This document shows positions 1-8,888 of a DNA stretch of 64,000 bases, in pieces (position 1 is the first letter of the stretch; every line of letters starts with the position of its first letter). This DNA is from Mycolicibacter heraklionensis (GTDB lineage Bacteria > Actinomycetota > Actinomycetes > Mycobacteriales > Mycobacteriaceae). The position numbers and the translations under genes are program-made. Location: NCBI RefSeq assembly GCF_001021505.1, contig NZ_LDPO01000003.1:218802-282801 (forward strand), written 5' to 3'. Below the pieces are notes generated by a model, which made no database searches, was not told where the DNA came from, and worked only from the letters and a program-made list of their open reading frames with translations.

Positions 1-731
1 TACGGTGGCTCCCACCGGCCGACGTAGTCATCGAGCGGCGGGAAGCTGGCGTGCAGCACGATGGGTAGGCCCGCGGCCTGCACATCGCGCCAGAACGGGT
101 CGAACTCCGGCAGTGCCGGCGAGCGCCAACCGCGGATGCCCTTGACCGGGCCGGGTTTGATCAGCGCCACCGCGGCACCCTGGCCGAGGATGTACTCCAG
201 TTCTCGCTGCGCGCCGTCGACCTCGGAGAGGTTGATGATCGGTGTGGAGAACACCCGGCCGCGGTAGTTGTAGGTCCAGTGCTCGGCCATCCACTGGTTG
301 AGCGCGTGAATGATGGCCAGCGTGAGCTCCGGGTCGTCGGCGCTGGAGTGCTCGACCAGGCTGGCCAGCGTGGGGTAGTTCAGCGCCTCGGTGACGCCCT
401 GGCGGTCCAGTTCGGCGACCCGGTCGGCGGGGTTGCGGGTGGCCGCCGGCGCCTCGATGGCCGGGCCCTGCATCTCGCGCAAGGTCAGGCCCTCGGTGTT
501 CTCCCCCGCGAAGAACTTCTCGTGTGCACCCGGCGCGGCGACCCGCTCGAAGGTGGGGTTGGGGATGAAGTCGCTGACATGGTTGTTGATGATGATCCGG
601 GTCTGGCGGCCGATCTGGGCGAATTGCACCGCCCGCGAATACTTCTCCGGGAGGTACTTGGTCAGCGACTCGGGGGTTTCGTACATGTGTTGGTCGGCAT
701 CGAAGATCGGTGCGTCACGGAACTGGCTCAT
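1..731 (-). CDS. Amidohydrolase-family metal-dependent hydrolase (3' end cut by window edge)
   Basis: The minus-strand frame opens with ATG at 731, preceded by AAAGGAG, and stays open to the left edge, so only about 243 residues are visible. The N-terminus reads SQFRDAPIFDADQHMYETPES. The DADQHMYE stretch is the usual start of the amidohydrolase-2 TIM-barrel family (the metal-binding D/H-x-H position, as in ACMSD-like decarboxylases and hydrolases). The stretch GIRGWRSPALPEFDPFWRDVQAAGLPIVLHASFPP is also typical of that fold. It heads the same direction as the thiolase genes to its right but is separated from them by a long hairpin. A hydrolytic or decarboxylating step in the local catabolic island is inferred; the substrate is unknown. 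Confidence 0.85.
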   Translation of the reverse strand, partial: MSQFRDAPIFDADQHMYETPESLTKYLPEKYSRAVQFAQIGRQTRIIINNHVSDFIPNPTFERVAAPGAHEKFFAGENTEGLTLREMQGPAIEAPAATRNPADRVAELDRQGVTEALNYPTLASLVEHSSADDPELTLAIIHALNQWMAEHWTYNYRGRVFSTPIINLSEVDGAQRELEYILGQGAAVALIKPGPVKGIRGWRSPALPEFDPFWRDVQAAGLPIVLHASFPPLDDYVGRWEPP

Positions 732-751
732 GGAGCGCTCCTTTCTTACCG

Positions 752-809
752 CGAGCAGACGCAAAAGCCCCTAGAACGAGGGCATTTGGGGGGCTTTTGC
801 GTCTGCTCG
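752..809. terminator. Long perfect hairpin between thiolase and amidohydrolase genes
   Basis: Two 20-bp perfect arms (752-771 CGAGCAGACGCAAAAGCCCC and 790-809) flank an 18-nt loop. The hairpin lies just after the thiolase stop codon (819, minus strand) and before the amidohydrolase start. There is no U-tract, which is common for mycobacterial terminators. Its arm begins with a CGAG-rich motif also seen in the hairpins at 5310 and 16607. Confidence 0.6.
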
Positions 810-818
810 GCATGGGAA

Positions 819-1967
819 TCAGGTGGTCAGGATGGTGGCGGCCGCGGTGCCGGGCGCGCCGTAGAGCTGAGCGAACCCGACCTTCGGCTCCCCGGGCACC
901 TGGCGGTCGCCGGCTTCGCCGCGCAGCTGGCGCACCAGCTCGTGGATCTGGCGCAGCCCCGACGCGCCGATCGGCTCGCCGTTGGCGATCAGCCCGCCGT
1001 CGGTGTTGACCGGCAGCGACCCGGTGATCTCGGTCGCCCCGTCGGCGAGCAGCTTCTCCTGGTCGCCGTCGGCGCAGAAGCCGCACTCGGCCATGTGGAT
1101 GATCTCGGCGCCGGCGTCGGTGTCCTGCAACTGGATGACGTCGACGTCTTCGGGTGCGACACCGGACTTTTCAAACGCGGCGCGGGCCGCGTAGACCGTG
1201 GGCGCCACGTCTTCGGTGACCGGGGCGAAGGTGGTGTTCACCTCGTACGCGCCGTAGCGCCGGGTGCGGACCTCCACCGCGCGCAGATACACCGGCTTGT
1301 CGGTGTAGCGGTGCGCGATGTCGGCGCGGCACATCACCACCGCCGCAGCGCCCTCGTCGGGCGCGCAGAACATGTACTGGGTCAGCGGGTAGTTCAGCAT
1401 TGTCGATCCCAGGATCTCCTCCTCGGAGATCGGCTTGCGCCGGAACGCGTTCGGGTTCAACGCGCCGTTGCGGAAGTTCTTCGCCGCGACCCTGGCCAGC
1501 GTCTGCTGGGAGATACCGTGATCGTGCAGATAGCGATTCGCCTTCATGCCGAAGAACTGGGTGGTCAGGTACTGGCCGTTCTCGGCGTACCAACGCGGCA
1601 TCCCGACCAGAGCCGGGTCTTCGGTGAACGCCCCGCGCGGGTGCTTGTCCAGGCCGACGGCGATGCCGATGTCGTAGTCGCCCAACCGGATACCGTCCGC
1701 GCAGACCTTGGCCGCGCTGGCCGCGGTGGCACATGCGTTGAACACGTTGGTGAACGGGATGCCCGACAGTCCGACCATCCCGACGATCGCGTCCGGGTTG
1801 GCCACCGTCCAGCTGCCGCCGGTCGCGGCCCCGATGTCCTTCCAGTCCACGCGCGCGTCGGCGACCGCGGCGAAGATGGCGTCGACCCCCATCGCCATCG
1901 CGGACTTGCCCTCGAATCGGCCGAACGGGTGCAGGCCGACGCCGATGATCGCTACGTCATGAGTCAT
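819..1967 (-). CDS. Thiolase-fold lipid-transfer protein (Ltp/SCP-x type, possible retro-aldolase)
   Basis: 382 residues. The N-terminus MTHDVAIIGVGLHPFGRF and the nucleophilic-cysteine region NACATAASAAKVCADGIRLGDYD are those of the thiolase-like acetyl-CoA acetyltransferase/SCP-x family. The C-terminal motif reads GEPIGASG instead of the GHPxGASG of biosynthetic thiolases. That replacement is usual in Ltp-type proteins such as Ltp2, which performs retro-aldol cleavage of steroid side chains rather than Claisen chemistry. It overlaps the DUF35 gene by 4 bp. Ltp2-type enzymes depend on such a DUF35 partner, so a side-chain-shortening lyase complex is a reasonable inference. Its true substrate cannot be read from sequence. 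Confidence 0.85.
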   Translation of the reverse strand: MTHDVAIIGVGLHPFGRFEGKSAMAMGVDAIFAAVADARVDWKDIGAATGGSWTVANPDAIVGMVGLSGIPFTNVFNACATAASAAKVCADGIRLGDYDIGIAVGLDKHPRGAFTEDPALVGMPRWYAENGQYLTTQFFGMKANRYLHDHGISQQTLARVAAKNFRNGALNPNAFRRKPISEEEILGSTMLNYPLTQYMFCAPDEGAAAVVMCRADIAHRYTDKPVYLRAVEVRTRRYGAYEVNTTFAPVTEDVAPTVYAARAAFEKSGVAPEDVDVIQLQDTDAGAEIIHMAECGFCADGDQEKLLADGATEITGSLPVNTDGGLIANGEPIGASGLRQIHELVRQLRGEAGDRQVPGEPKVGFAQLYGAPGTAAATILTT

Positions 1968-2395
1968 GGGATCGCGGTCTCCGATACCGGCCGGAAGGCG
2001 AAGGTGATGACGTCGTTGCCGTCGGCGTCGGAGGTGAAGGGCACCATGACCAACTCCACCGGCATGCCGAATTCCAGCTTGTCGGGGTCGTTCTCGGTGA
2101 GGCGACCTTCGACGCGGATGACGTCGCCGAGCTGCACCAGGCCGACACCGAACGGCACGAAGTCCTTGCCGGTGGGGCCCAGATACGGGGCTCCGGGCGG
2201 AAAGCCCTGGGTGGTCCAGGCCACCAGGGTGCCGGTGCGCGGCAGCAGCTCCTGGCGCATCTGGTCGCCGCTGCAGCTCGGGCAGCGCGGCTGGGCCGGG
2301 AACACCGTGGCGTCACAGGCGCCGCAGCGGCTGCCGATCAGCTGCGGGTTCTCGTCCGGCCACGTCGATATGTCGGGTGCGAGTGCCGTCTGCAT
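1964..2395 (-). CDS. Zn-ribbon/OB-fold DUF35 protein, partner of the thiolase-like protein
   Basis: 143 residues. A rubredoxin-like zinc ribbon near the N-terminus (GSRCGACDATVFPAQPRCPSC) is followed by an OB fold (GTLVAWTTQGFPPGAPYLGPTGKDFVPFGVGLVQL...VEGRL). This is the classic DUF35 architecture found beside SCP-x thiolases and acyl-CoA dehydrogenase-like hydratases. It lies upstream of the thiolase gene in one transcript, with a 4-bp overlap, and an AGGAGGATC ribosome site precedes the ATG. The likely role is a structural or acyl-binding subunit of the thiolase/aldolase complex. Confidence 0.88.
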   Translation of the reverse strand: MQTALAPDISTWPDENPQLIGSRCGACDATVFPAQPRCPSCSGDQMRQELLPRTGTLVAWTTQGFPPGAPYLGPTGKDFVPFGVGLVQLGDVIRVEGRLTENDPDKLEFGMPVELVMVPFTSDADGNDVITFAFRPVSETAIP

Positions 2396-2446
2396 GGATC
2401 CTCCTGAGTTGTTTAGATCGACGTGTTGTCTCTTGCGCGGGCAGAG

Positions 2447-3661
2447 CTAGGCAATGTCACCGGACTCTTTGAGCTTTTCGATGCGGTCCCAATCCATCCC
2501 GAGTTCCATCAGGATGATCTCGGTGTGCTCGGAGGCTTGGGGGGCACGCGTGGTCTCCAGCGGCTCGTGGTTGAACTGAACCGGCCCGCGGACCACCTTG
2601 AACGGCGGTCCGCCGTCGCCGGGTTCCACCTCAACGATCATGTCGTTGGCGATGGCCTGCTCGTCGGAGCCCAGATCGACCAGGCTCTGGAACGGCGCCC
2701 ACTGGCCCTTCATGGTCTTGAGGTGGTGACGCCAGTACTCGAACGGCTTAGCGCCGATCGCGGCGACGATCAGTGCGCTGGCCGCCTCGGCGTTCTGCAT
2801 CAGCGGCAGCACCTCGGCGAAGCGCGGGTCGTCGGCGGCCTCGGGAATCCCCAGATGCTCGAAGGTGTCTCGGATGTAGCCGGTCGGGCTGACGATGCAC
2901 AGGTTGATGGTGCCGCCGTCGGAGGTCGTGTAATTGCCCAGGAACGGGTTGCCCACCGAACCGTCGGATTCCGGCATCATCGCCCGCATGGCTTCGCCGG
3001 TGTCCATGCCCTGCGTCACGCTGGCACCAGCGGCCCACCACGCGGTGGACAGCAACGACACGTCGACCTCAAGCGCCTCGCCGGTGCGTTCACGATGCAG
3101 TAGCGCAGCGGCGATCCCGCCGGCGATGTTCATCCCGCCGATCGAGTCGCCGAATGCGGGAATGCCCTGGGACAGCGGCGCGCCCAGTTCCTCGGGGCTC
3201 AGTGCGTGGCCGACCCCGCTGCGGGTCCAGAAGGCGGTGCCGTCGAAGCCGCCGATGTCGCGTTCGGGGCCCTTGTCGCCGTAGGCGCTGCCGCGGGCGT
3301 AGACGATGTTGGGATTGGCGGCGCGGATGTGCTCGACATCGAACTTGTTCTTCTGCCGTGCCCGCGGCAGATAGTTCGTCAAGAACACGTCGGCCGTGGC
3401 AGCCAGTTCGTAAAGCACCTGCTGCCCACCGGAAGTCGAGACATCGATCCCGACGCTGCGCTTGCCCCGATTGGGATGCTCGATCAGCGGATGACGGTCG
3501 GGGTTGAGTTCGAAACCACCCATCCGGATGAACCCGCGCTGGGTGTCGCCCCGCACCGGGTGCTCGACCTTGATGACGTCGGCGCCCCAATCGGCAAGGA
3601 TCGCCCCGGCGGCCGGCACGAAGGTGAATTGCGCGACTTCCAGCACCCGGAAACCGTCCAT
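2447..3661 (-). CDS. Class III (CaiB/BaiF) CoA-transferase
   Basis: 404 residues from the ATG at 3661 (MDGFRVLEVAQFTFVPAAGAILADWGADVIKVEHPVRGD). An upstream in-frame start at 3715 would add 18 residues that do not look like the family. The N-terminal LADWGADVIKVE and the NYLPRARQKNKFD and IVYARGSAYGDKGP segments are family hallmarks. Members move CoA between carboxylic acids, so this gene could activate an intermediate produced by the neighbouring oxidases. It is first in the leftward run with the DUF35 and thiolase genes and shares a 100-bp divergent promoter region with the aldehyde dehydrogenase at 3766. Confidence 0.9.
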   Translation of the reverse strand: MDGFRVLEVAQFTFVPAAGAILADWGADVIKVEHPVRGDTQRGFIRMGGFELNPDRHPLIEHPNRGKRSVGIDVSTSGGQQVLYELAATADVFLTNYLPRARQKNKFDVEHIRAANPNIVYARGSAYGDKGPERDIGGFDGTAFWTRSGVGHALSPEELGAPLSQGIPAFGDSIGGMNIAGGIAAALLHRERTGEALEVDVSLLSTAWWAAGASVTQGMDTGEAMRAMMPESDGSVGNPFLGNYTTSDGGTINLCIVSPTGYIRDTFEHLGIPEAADDPRFAEVLPLMQNAEAASALIVAAIGAKPFEYWRHHLKTMKGQWAPFQSLVDLGSDEQAIANDMIVEVEPGDGGPPFKVVRGPVQFNHEPLETTRAPQASEHTEIILMELGMDWDRIEKLKESGDIA

Positions 3662-3726
3662 GACCCTGATCAACTCAGCGCGCTCCTGCCGCCGTCTGAA
3701 CCCCTGGAGAACCAACTAGAGTATTC

Positions 3727-3745
3727 TACTGTAATGTTTACGGTT
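3727..3745. promoter_or_regulatory. Putative operator between CoA-transferase and aldehyde dehydrogenase
   Basis: TACTGTAATGTTTACGGTT sits in the divergent intergenic region. It is an imperfect version of the perfect TACTGTAA-CGA-TTACAGTA palindrome at 6629, with two mismatches between the arms. Binding by a TetR-type repressor is inferred from symmetry and position only. Confidence 0.45.
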
Positions 3746-3765
3746 GGGCATCCGAAAGGGGCGAG

Positions 3766-5304
3766 GTGAGCAACGTCGGACGGCAGGCCAGCAGCGTTGA
3801 GATCGGTGAAAGGGCCGCCGCGGCGGCGGAGCCGCGCATGCTGATCGACGGCAAGCTGGTGGCAGCGGCCTCGGGTGCCGAGTTCGACAATGTCAGCCCG
3901 GCCACCGGGCGGCGGTTGGGGACCACCGCGGCCGCGGGCAAGAGCGACATGCAGGAGGCGATCGGTGCGGCCCGGCGGGCGTTCGATGACACCGATTGGT
4001 CGACCAACCGCGCGCTGCGCAAGCGCTGCCTGGTGCAACTGCAGTCGGCGCTGGAGTCCGAGAAGGAACAGCTGCGTACCGAGCTGATCGCCGAAGTCGG
4101 GTGCCCGGTGATGACGACCCAACTGGCGCAGCTGGATTGGCCGCTCGCCGACGGGCTGCGCTACCCGGGACGGTTGATCGATGAATTCGAGTGGGAGCGG
4201 CCACTCGACGGCGGCGGACTGTTCGGCGACCGCAACGTCCGCACCGTCGTCAAGGAGCCGGTCGGTGTGGTTGCGGCGATCACGCCGTCCAATTTTCCCA
4301 TCGAGGTGATCCTCAACAAGCTGGGGCCGGCCCTGGCGGCCGGCAACACCGTGGTCCTCAAGCCCGACCCGAACACCCCGTGGAACGCCACCCGGTTGGG
4401 GCGCCTGATCGCCGAGCACACCGACATCCCCGCCGGGGTGGTCAATGTGGTGCCCACGCCGTCCAACGAGGTCGCCGGACTGCTTGGCACCGACCCCCGG
4501 GTCGACATGATCTCGTTCACCGGGTCCACCGCGGTCGGCAAGCTGCTGGCCCGCAACAGCGCCGACACCATGAAGCGGACCTTTCTGGAGCTGGGCGGCA
4601 AGTCGGCGCTGATCGTGCTCGACGACGCCGACCCCGCCAAGGTGATTCCCGGCGCGGTGGGGGTGTGCGTGCACGCAGGGCAGGCCTGCGCGGCCACCAC
4701 CCGGATGCTGGTGCACACCAGCATGTTCGAGGAGTTGGTCGCTGCGGTCACGGCGGCCTTCGCTGCGGTCACCGTGGGCGACCCGGCGCTGCCGCAGACC
4801 CTGGTCGGCCCGCTGATCAGCGCCGCGCAGAAGCGGCGTGTGCTCGACGCCTACGCGCAGGCCCGGCAGGACGGTGCCGAAATCACCACCGGTGGTGGGG
4901 AAGTCGACGATCTGGCGCCCGAGCTGGCGGGCGGGCACTACGTGCAGCCGACGGTGATCGTCGGGGTCGACAACGGCGCGGCCATCGCCAGGGAGGAAGT
5001 GTTCGGTCCGGTGGTGGTGATGCTGCCGTTCAGCGACGACGACGAGGCGGTGCGCATCGCCAACGACAGCGCCTACGGGCTGGCCGGTGCGGTGGTCTCG
5101 GCGTCGAACGACCGGGCACTGGAAGTGGCTCGCCGGATCCGGACCGGCGCGGTCGGCGTCAACGGTGGCATGTACTACGGGGCCGACGCCCCGTTCGGCG
5201 GCTACAAGAGCAGTGGCTGGGGCAGGCAGTGCGGAATCGAGGGGTTCGCGCAGTATCTGGAGACCAAGACGATCGCCTACCGCAAGCCTCGCGGGGGACA
5301 TTGA
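3766..5304 (+). CDS. NAD(P)-dependent aldehyde dehydrogenase
   Basis: 512 residues from GTG with AAAGGGGCGAG just upstream. Family features in order are TPSNFPIEVILNKLGPALAAGNTVVLKPDPNTP (cofactor region), FTGSTAVGKLL, the catalytic glutamate in LELGGKS, the active-site region GQACAATTR and the late EEVFGPVVVMLPF motif. It oxidises an aldehyde to an acid, probably one made by the adjacent P450 or SDR genes. It is transcribed away from the CoA-transferase and ends against a convergent P450, with a long hairpin between them. Confidence 0.92.
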   Translation: MSNVGRQASSVEIGERAAAAAEPRMLIDGKLVAAASGAEFDNVSPATGRRLGTTAAAGKSDMQEAIGAARRAFDDTDWSTNRALRKRCLVQLQSALESEKEQLRTELIAEVGCPVMTTQLAQLDWPLADGLRYPGRLIDEFEWERPLDGGGLFGDRNVRTVVKEPVGVVAAITPSNFPIEVILNKLGPALAAGNTVVLKPDPNTPWNATRLGRLIAEHTDIPAGVVNVVPTPSNEVAGLLGTDPRVDMISFTGSTAVGKLLARNSADTMKRTFLELGGKSALIVLDDADPAKVIPGAVGVCVHAGQACAATTRMLVHTSMFEELVAAVTAAFAAVTVGDPALPQTLVGPLISAAQKRRVLDAYAQARQDGAEITTGGGEVDDLAPELAGGHYVQPTVIVGVDNGAAIAREEVFGPVVVMLPFSDDDEAVRIANDSAYGLAGAVVSASNDRALEVARRIRTGAVGVNGGMYYGADAPFGGYKSSGWGRQCGIEGFAQYLETKTIAYRKPRGGH

Positions 5305-5309
5305 CGCGT

Positions 5310-5365
5310 CGAGTGTGCGGTTTGGTGGGCCAGTGAGGCGTGTCGCCTACCAAACCGCACACTCG
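5310..5365. terminator. Bidirectional hairpin between convergent genes
   Basis: Perfect 17-bp arms (5310-5326 CGAGTGTGCGGTTTGGT and 5349-5365) enclose a further AGGCG/CGCCT pair. It sits exactly between the aldehyde dehydrogenase stop (5304) and the convergent P450 stop (5381), as expected for a two-way terminator. Confidence 0.65.
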
Positions 5366-5380
5366 GCAGGTCTTCCGAAC

Positions 5381-6601
5381 TCAGGCAGATCTCTTGCTCG
5401 TGAACGTCACCGGCAGCGAACGGGGGGAGCGGAACGGCTGCCCGTAGATGTGCGGGTTGCCGTCGGTGACCAGGGTGATCTCGCCGAGCCGGTCCAGTAG
5501 GCATTCCATCGCGACCCGCATCTCCATGCGGGCCAGATGCAGTCCCATGCAGGTGTGCTCGCCCGCGGCGAACGTGATGTGCGGAATCCACTTGCGGAAG
5601 ATGTCGAACTCCTCCGGGCGTTCCCACCGGGCCTCGTCACGGTTGGCCGACCCGATGCAGACATCGACGACGGCGCCGGCGGGAATCTCGACGCCGGCCA
5701 CCGCGGTGTCGCGGATGGCGGTGCGCTGCACCGTGGTCAGCGGAGTCTCGTAGCGCAGCCCCTCCTCGATCGCGGCGCCGATCAGATCGTGGTCGGCGCG
5801 CACCGCCGCGAACTGTTCGGGATGGGTGAGCAGCAGGTACAGCAGGTTGCTGGTGGCTCGGTAGGTGGTCTCCAGACCGGCCGGCAGCAGCAGGCGAAGG
5901 AACGAGAAGATCGCTTCGTCGGTGAGCTTTTCGCCGTCCACCTCCGCGGTCACCAGGTCGCCGATGATGTCTTCGGTGGCCCGCGACTTACGTTTCTCCA
6001 TCTGGGCCAGGAAGTAGTCCTTCAGCTGCGCCGAGGCGGCGAACGCCCGCTCGTAGTCGACGGTGTAGCTGATCAGCTCGATCGCCCGCTGACGAAACCA
6101 CGGCAGATCCTCCTCGGGCAGGCCCAGCAGCCTGGAGATGACCCGGGTGGGGAACTCGAAGGTGAACCCCGACACCAGATCGGCGGTGCCGTCGGCGACG
6201 AACTCATCGATCAGGGCGTTGCAGACCGGCCGGACCACCTCCGGCTCCCAGCGCACCAGCGATCTCCGCTTGAACGCCGACGAGACCAGGTTGCGATGCT
6301 TGCGGTGCGGCTCGCCCTCCATCGCCAGGATCGTCGGTCCGATGAACAGGCCGATGGTGACGTCGTAAATGTGCGAGTTGAACGAGTCCGCGTCGCGGAA
6401 GACCTGGTTCACCGCCTCGAAAGAGACCGCGGCGAACGGAGTTTTGGGCCGCAGCGATGCCGGGGTCTTGGAGTAGTCCATGACCGTTCCCGGAAAGACC
6501 CCGAGTCCGTCGCGCTTGCTCTGGAAGTACGGGTAGGGGTTCTTCAAGTAGTCGGCCGGCTTATCGAGTGCGGCAGCGATGTCGTCGACCTGACTCTCCA
6601 C
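5381..6601 (-). CDS. Cytochrome P450 (first of three)
   Basis: 406 residues from a GTG at 6601. The I-helix oxygen motif appears as AGLETTYRAT, the K-helix ExxR as EEGLRYE, and the haem loop as FAAGEHTCMGLHLARMEM with the cysteine ligand. The size and soluble N-terminus fit bacterial class I P450s fed by ferredoxin; no ferredoxin gene is adjacent. A perfect palindrome lies 28 bp upstream of the start. The neighbours suggest hydroxylation of a hydrophobic substrate, but the CYP subfamily cannot be assigned by eye. Confidence 0.93.
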   Translation of the reverse strand: MESQVDDIAAALDKPADYLKNPYPYFQSKRDGLGVFPGTVMDYSKTPASLRPKTPFAAVSFEAVNQVFRDADSFNSHIYDVTIGLFIGPTILAMEGEPHRKHRNLVSSAFKRRSLVRWEPEVVRPVCNALIDEFVADGTADLVSGFTFEFPTRVISRLLGLPEEDLPWFRQRAIELISYTVDYERAFAASAQLKDYFLAQMEKRKSRATEDIIGDLVTAEVDGEKLTDEAIFSFLRLLLPAGLETTYRATSNLLYLLLTHPEQFAAVRADHDLIGAAIEEGLRYETPLTTVQRTAIRDTAVAGVEIPAGAVVDVCIGSANRDEARWERPEEFDIFRKWIPHITFAAGEHTCMGLHLARMEMRVAMECLLDRLGEITLVTDGNPHIYGQPFRSPRSLPVTFTSKRSA

Positions 6602-6628
6602 GGCTGATCTCCCGTCGGCGTAGCAACA

Positions 6629-6647
6629 TACTGTAACGATTACAGTA
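6629..6647. promoter_or_regulatory. Perfect palindromic operator upstream of P450
   Basis: TACTGTAACGATTACAGTA has 8-bp perfectly symmetric arms around CGA and lies between the P450 start (6601) and the stop of the second P450 (6675). Degenerate versions occur at 3727 and 8809, and a shared half-site (ACCGTAAAC) occurs near 14438. The geometry fits a TetR-family dimer. Confidence 0.6.
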
Positions 6648-6674
6648 AATGATTAAGCAAGTATTGCGCCAGCG

Positions 6675-7955
6675 TCAGGCGAGGCTGATCGGCATTCGTT
6701 TGATGCCGTGCACGAAGGTGCTCTGCAGGTATTCCGGTTCGCCGATCCTGACCTCGGGCAGTCGGGTGAGCAGCTCATGGAACAGGTGGCGCAGCTCCAT
6801 CCGGGCGACATGGGTGCCCAGGCAGTAGTGCGCTCCACCGCCGCCGAACCCCAGGTGCGGGTTGGTGGTGCGGGTGATGTCGAACTCATGCGGCCGGTCG
6901 AACACCGTCTCGTCGCGGTTGGCCGAGCAGTAGAACAGCGCCACCTTCTCGCCGGCCTTGATCTCGGTCCCCGCGACCTCGGTGTCCACCACCGCGTGGC
7001 GGGCGAAGGCCAGTACCGGCGTCGCCCAGCGCACGAATTCCTCGACCGCCCCGCCGATCCGGTTGTCGTAGTCCGCCAGCAGCCAGGCGCGTTGCTCGGG
7101 ATGCTCGACGAGGGCCTTGAACGCGTGCGTGGTGGCCTGCTTGGTGGTGTCGTTGCCCGCCGAGCCCAGCAACACCATGAAGGAGCCGAGTTCGGTGTCA
7201 GTGAGACGGTGGCCGTCGACCTCGGCGTTGACCAGCTCGGTCATCAGGTCATCGTGCGGCTCGGCGCGTCGGCGCTGGGCCAGTTCGACGCCGGAACCGG
7301 CCAGCACGCCCAGCTGCGTCATGACGTGCACGGCCCGCTCCTCCAGCGAGGCGTACTCGTCGTCGCTGCCGCTGAACAGGCATTCGGCGGCGTAGGCGAC
7401 CTTCTCCTGGTCGGCCGGGTCGATGCCGATCATGTCAGAGATGGTGCGCATCGGCAGTTGGCCGGAACAGCTTGCGACGAAGTCGATCTGGTCGCCGCTG
7501 CGCAACTGGGCCAGCAGGTCGTCGACGATGCTGCGGGAGTTGGTCTTGATCTGATCCTCGATGCGCCGGACCTGCCGGGGGGTGAATCCCGAGCTGATGA
7601 GCTTGCGGTACCGGGTGTGCTCGGGCGGGTCCATCGCCAGGAAGAACGTCATGTTGCGCTGGATCTCGGCCGGCATCGGGTCGACGCTGACGCCTTCGCT
7701 GGAACAGAACAGCTCTTCATGCTGGCTGATGAATTTGACGTCGGCGTGCCGGGTTGCCGCCCAGTATCCGGTCTCCTGATGCGGGAACACCGCGTCTATC
7801 GGTCGGTGCCAAGTCAGCCCCGGCTCGTCGCGCAGCGTCGCAAACGTTTCGTCCCGGGTCCGGAAGTCCTTGCCCCAGAAGCCGGTTTCGGAGATGTCGA
7901 GCCGATGGTACGGGTGCGGGGATATCGGTGTGGCAGGTGACGAATCCAATGTCAT
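6675..7955 (-). CDS. Cytochrome P450 (second of three)
   Basis: 426 residues from the ATG at 7955, which has GAGAGGAAACC upstream. A longer open frame to 8399 runs back through the SDR gene and is a shadow. The I helix reads GSAGNDTTKQATTHA, the ExxR motif is VEEFVRWATP, and the haem loop is FGGGGAHYCLGTHVARMEL. The N-terminal half (MDPPEHTRYRKLISSGFTPRQV) resembles the CYP124/125/142-like group of mycobacterial lipid and sterol hydroxylases, though I cannot place it more exactly. It starts 23 bp after the SDR gene and should be co-transcribed with it. Confidence 0.93.
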   Translation of the reverse strand: MTLDSSPATPISPHPYHRLDISETGFWGKDFRTRDETFATLRDEPGLTWHRPIDAVFPHQETGYWAATRHADVKFISQHEELFCSSEGVSVDPMPAEIQRNMTFFLAMDPPEHTRYRKLISSGFTPRQVRRIEDQIKTNSRSIVDDLLAQLRSGDQIDFVASCSGQLPMRTISDMIGIDPADQEKVAYAAECLFSGSDDEYASLEERAVHVMTQLGVLAGSGVELAQRRRAEPHDDLMTELVNAEVDGHRLTDTELGSFMVLLGSAGNDTTKQATTHAFKALVEHPEQRAWLLADYDNRIGGAVEEFVRWATPVLAFARHAVVDTEVAGTEIKAGEKVALFYCSANRDETVFDRPHEFDITRTTNPHLGFGGGGAHYCLGTHVARMELRHLFHELLTRLPEVRIGEPEYLQSTFVHGIKRMPISLA

Positions 7956-7978
7956 GGTTTCCTCTCGGGGCGTTGACC

Positions 7979-8764
7979 CTACGCGGGGATGGGTGTGCCG
8001 GCGGTGATCGAGTTGATGAAGCCGCCGTCGACGAGAACGTCCTGGCCGGTGATCCAACCGGCGGCGGGGGAGCCGAGGAAGTCGATCACCGGGACGATGT
8101 CCTCGACGCCGGCGTGCCGGCCGACAGCGGTGCGTACGGTGTCGAGCATCTCTTTGCCCATCGACCGCTCGAAGTCGGGCAGGATCGGCGTTTCCACCGG
8201 GCCCGGGCTCACGGTGTTGATCCGCACGCCGTACTGGGCGTGTGCCGTCGCGGCTCGCCGCTTGGCGTACAGGATCATCGCCTGCTTGGAGGTGCTGTAG
8301 ACCGGGTAGGCCGGGTCCTGGCCGGCCTGCCAGCGCATGACTGCCTGCGCATCGGTCGATTCGAGTAAGCCGTTGAGCACCTGGATGCGTTGTTCCCACC
8401 CGAGCGCCGCCGTCGATGCCACCGCGACCACCGCCCCGCCGCGCCGAAGCCGCGGCAGCAGCCCCTCGGTCATCAGGCGCATGCCCAGGTAGTTCACCGT
8501 CAGCACATCAGCGGCCGATGCGGTGCCGGGTACGCCGGCGACGTGAGCCAGCAGGTCCCAGCCGTCTCCGATCCCGGCGGTGAACTCGGCGATGGCCGCG
8601 GGATCCCGAATGTCGCAGCTGGCGTGTTGCGACGCCGGCGTGTCATGGGCGCGCACGTCGACGGCGAGGACGAAGTCGCCGCGCTCGTAGAAGTGCGCGG
8701 CCGTCGCGGCGCCGATTCCCGACCCCGCGCCCACGACCACGACCTTGCGCTGCGGGTTGGTCAT
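7979..8764 (-). CDS. Short-chain dehydrogenase/reductase (SDR)
   Basis: 261 residues. The glycine-rich NAD-binding motif GAGSGIGAA is at residues 12-20, the VNYLGM region follows, and the catalytic YSTSK is at about residue 155. The protein ends with GSPAAGWITGQDVLVDGGF. The short Rossmann core, with a segment inserted before the active Tyr (QRIQVLNGLLESTDAQAVMRW), resembles 3-alpha-hydroxysteroid and coniferyl-alcohol dehydrogenases. It is the first gene of the leftward SDR-P450 transcript and diverges from the dehydrogenase at 8889. It probably oxidises an alcohol to an aldehyde or ketone. Confidence 0.9.
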   Translation of the reverse strand: MTNPQRKVVVVGAGSGIGAATAAHFYERGDFVLAVDVRAHDTPASQHASCDIRDPAAIAEFTAGIGDGWDLLAHVAGVPGTASAADVLTVNYLGMRLMTEGLLPRLRRGGAVVAVASTAALGWEQRIQVLNGLLESTDAQAVMRWQAGQDPAYPVYSTSKQAMILYAKRRAATAHAQYGVRINTVSPGPVETPILPDFERSMGKEMLDTVRTAVGRHAGVEDIVPVIDFLGSPAAGWITGQDVLVDGGFINSITAGTPIPA

Positions 8765-8808
8765 CCTGGCCAGCCTTCTGTGTACCCGAAAAGTCGACAG
8801 TAAGCTCG

Positions 8809-8824
8809 ACTGTAACGAATTCAG
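8809..8824. promoter_or_regulatory. Degenerate operator in divergent SDR/dehydrogenase promoter
   Basis: ACTGTAACGAATTCAG matches the left arm and centre of the 6629 palindrome, with a decayed right arm. It overlaps a second inverted pair (ACAGT-N7-ACTGT, 8797-8813). It lies between the divergent SDR (8764) and dehydrogenase (8889) genes. Confidence 0.35.
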
Positions 8825-8888
8825 CGCTTGTGGACAATGCTACGGTTGGGCTTACCGGATAGCCGAAAGCTGCCTTGAGGAGCCGAGA

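Noticed and set aside
279..2450. 723-residue plus-strand open frame
   Set aside because: It is antisense to the amidohydrolase, thiolase and DUF35 genes, which have clear family motifs; high GC keeps the opposite frame open.
3670..5301. 543-residue minus-strand open frame
   Set aside because: Shadow of the aldehyde dehydrogenase; low-complexity Arg/His/Gln-rich translation with no domain.
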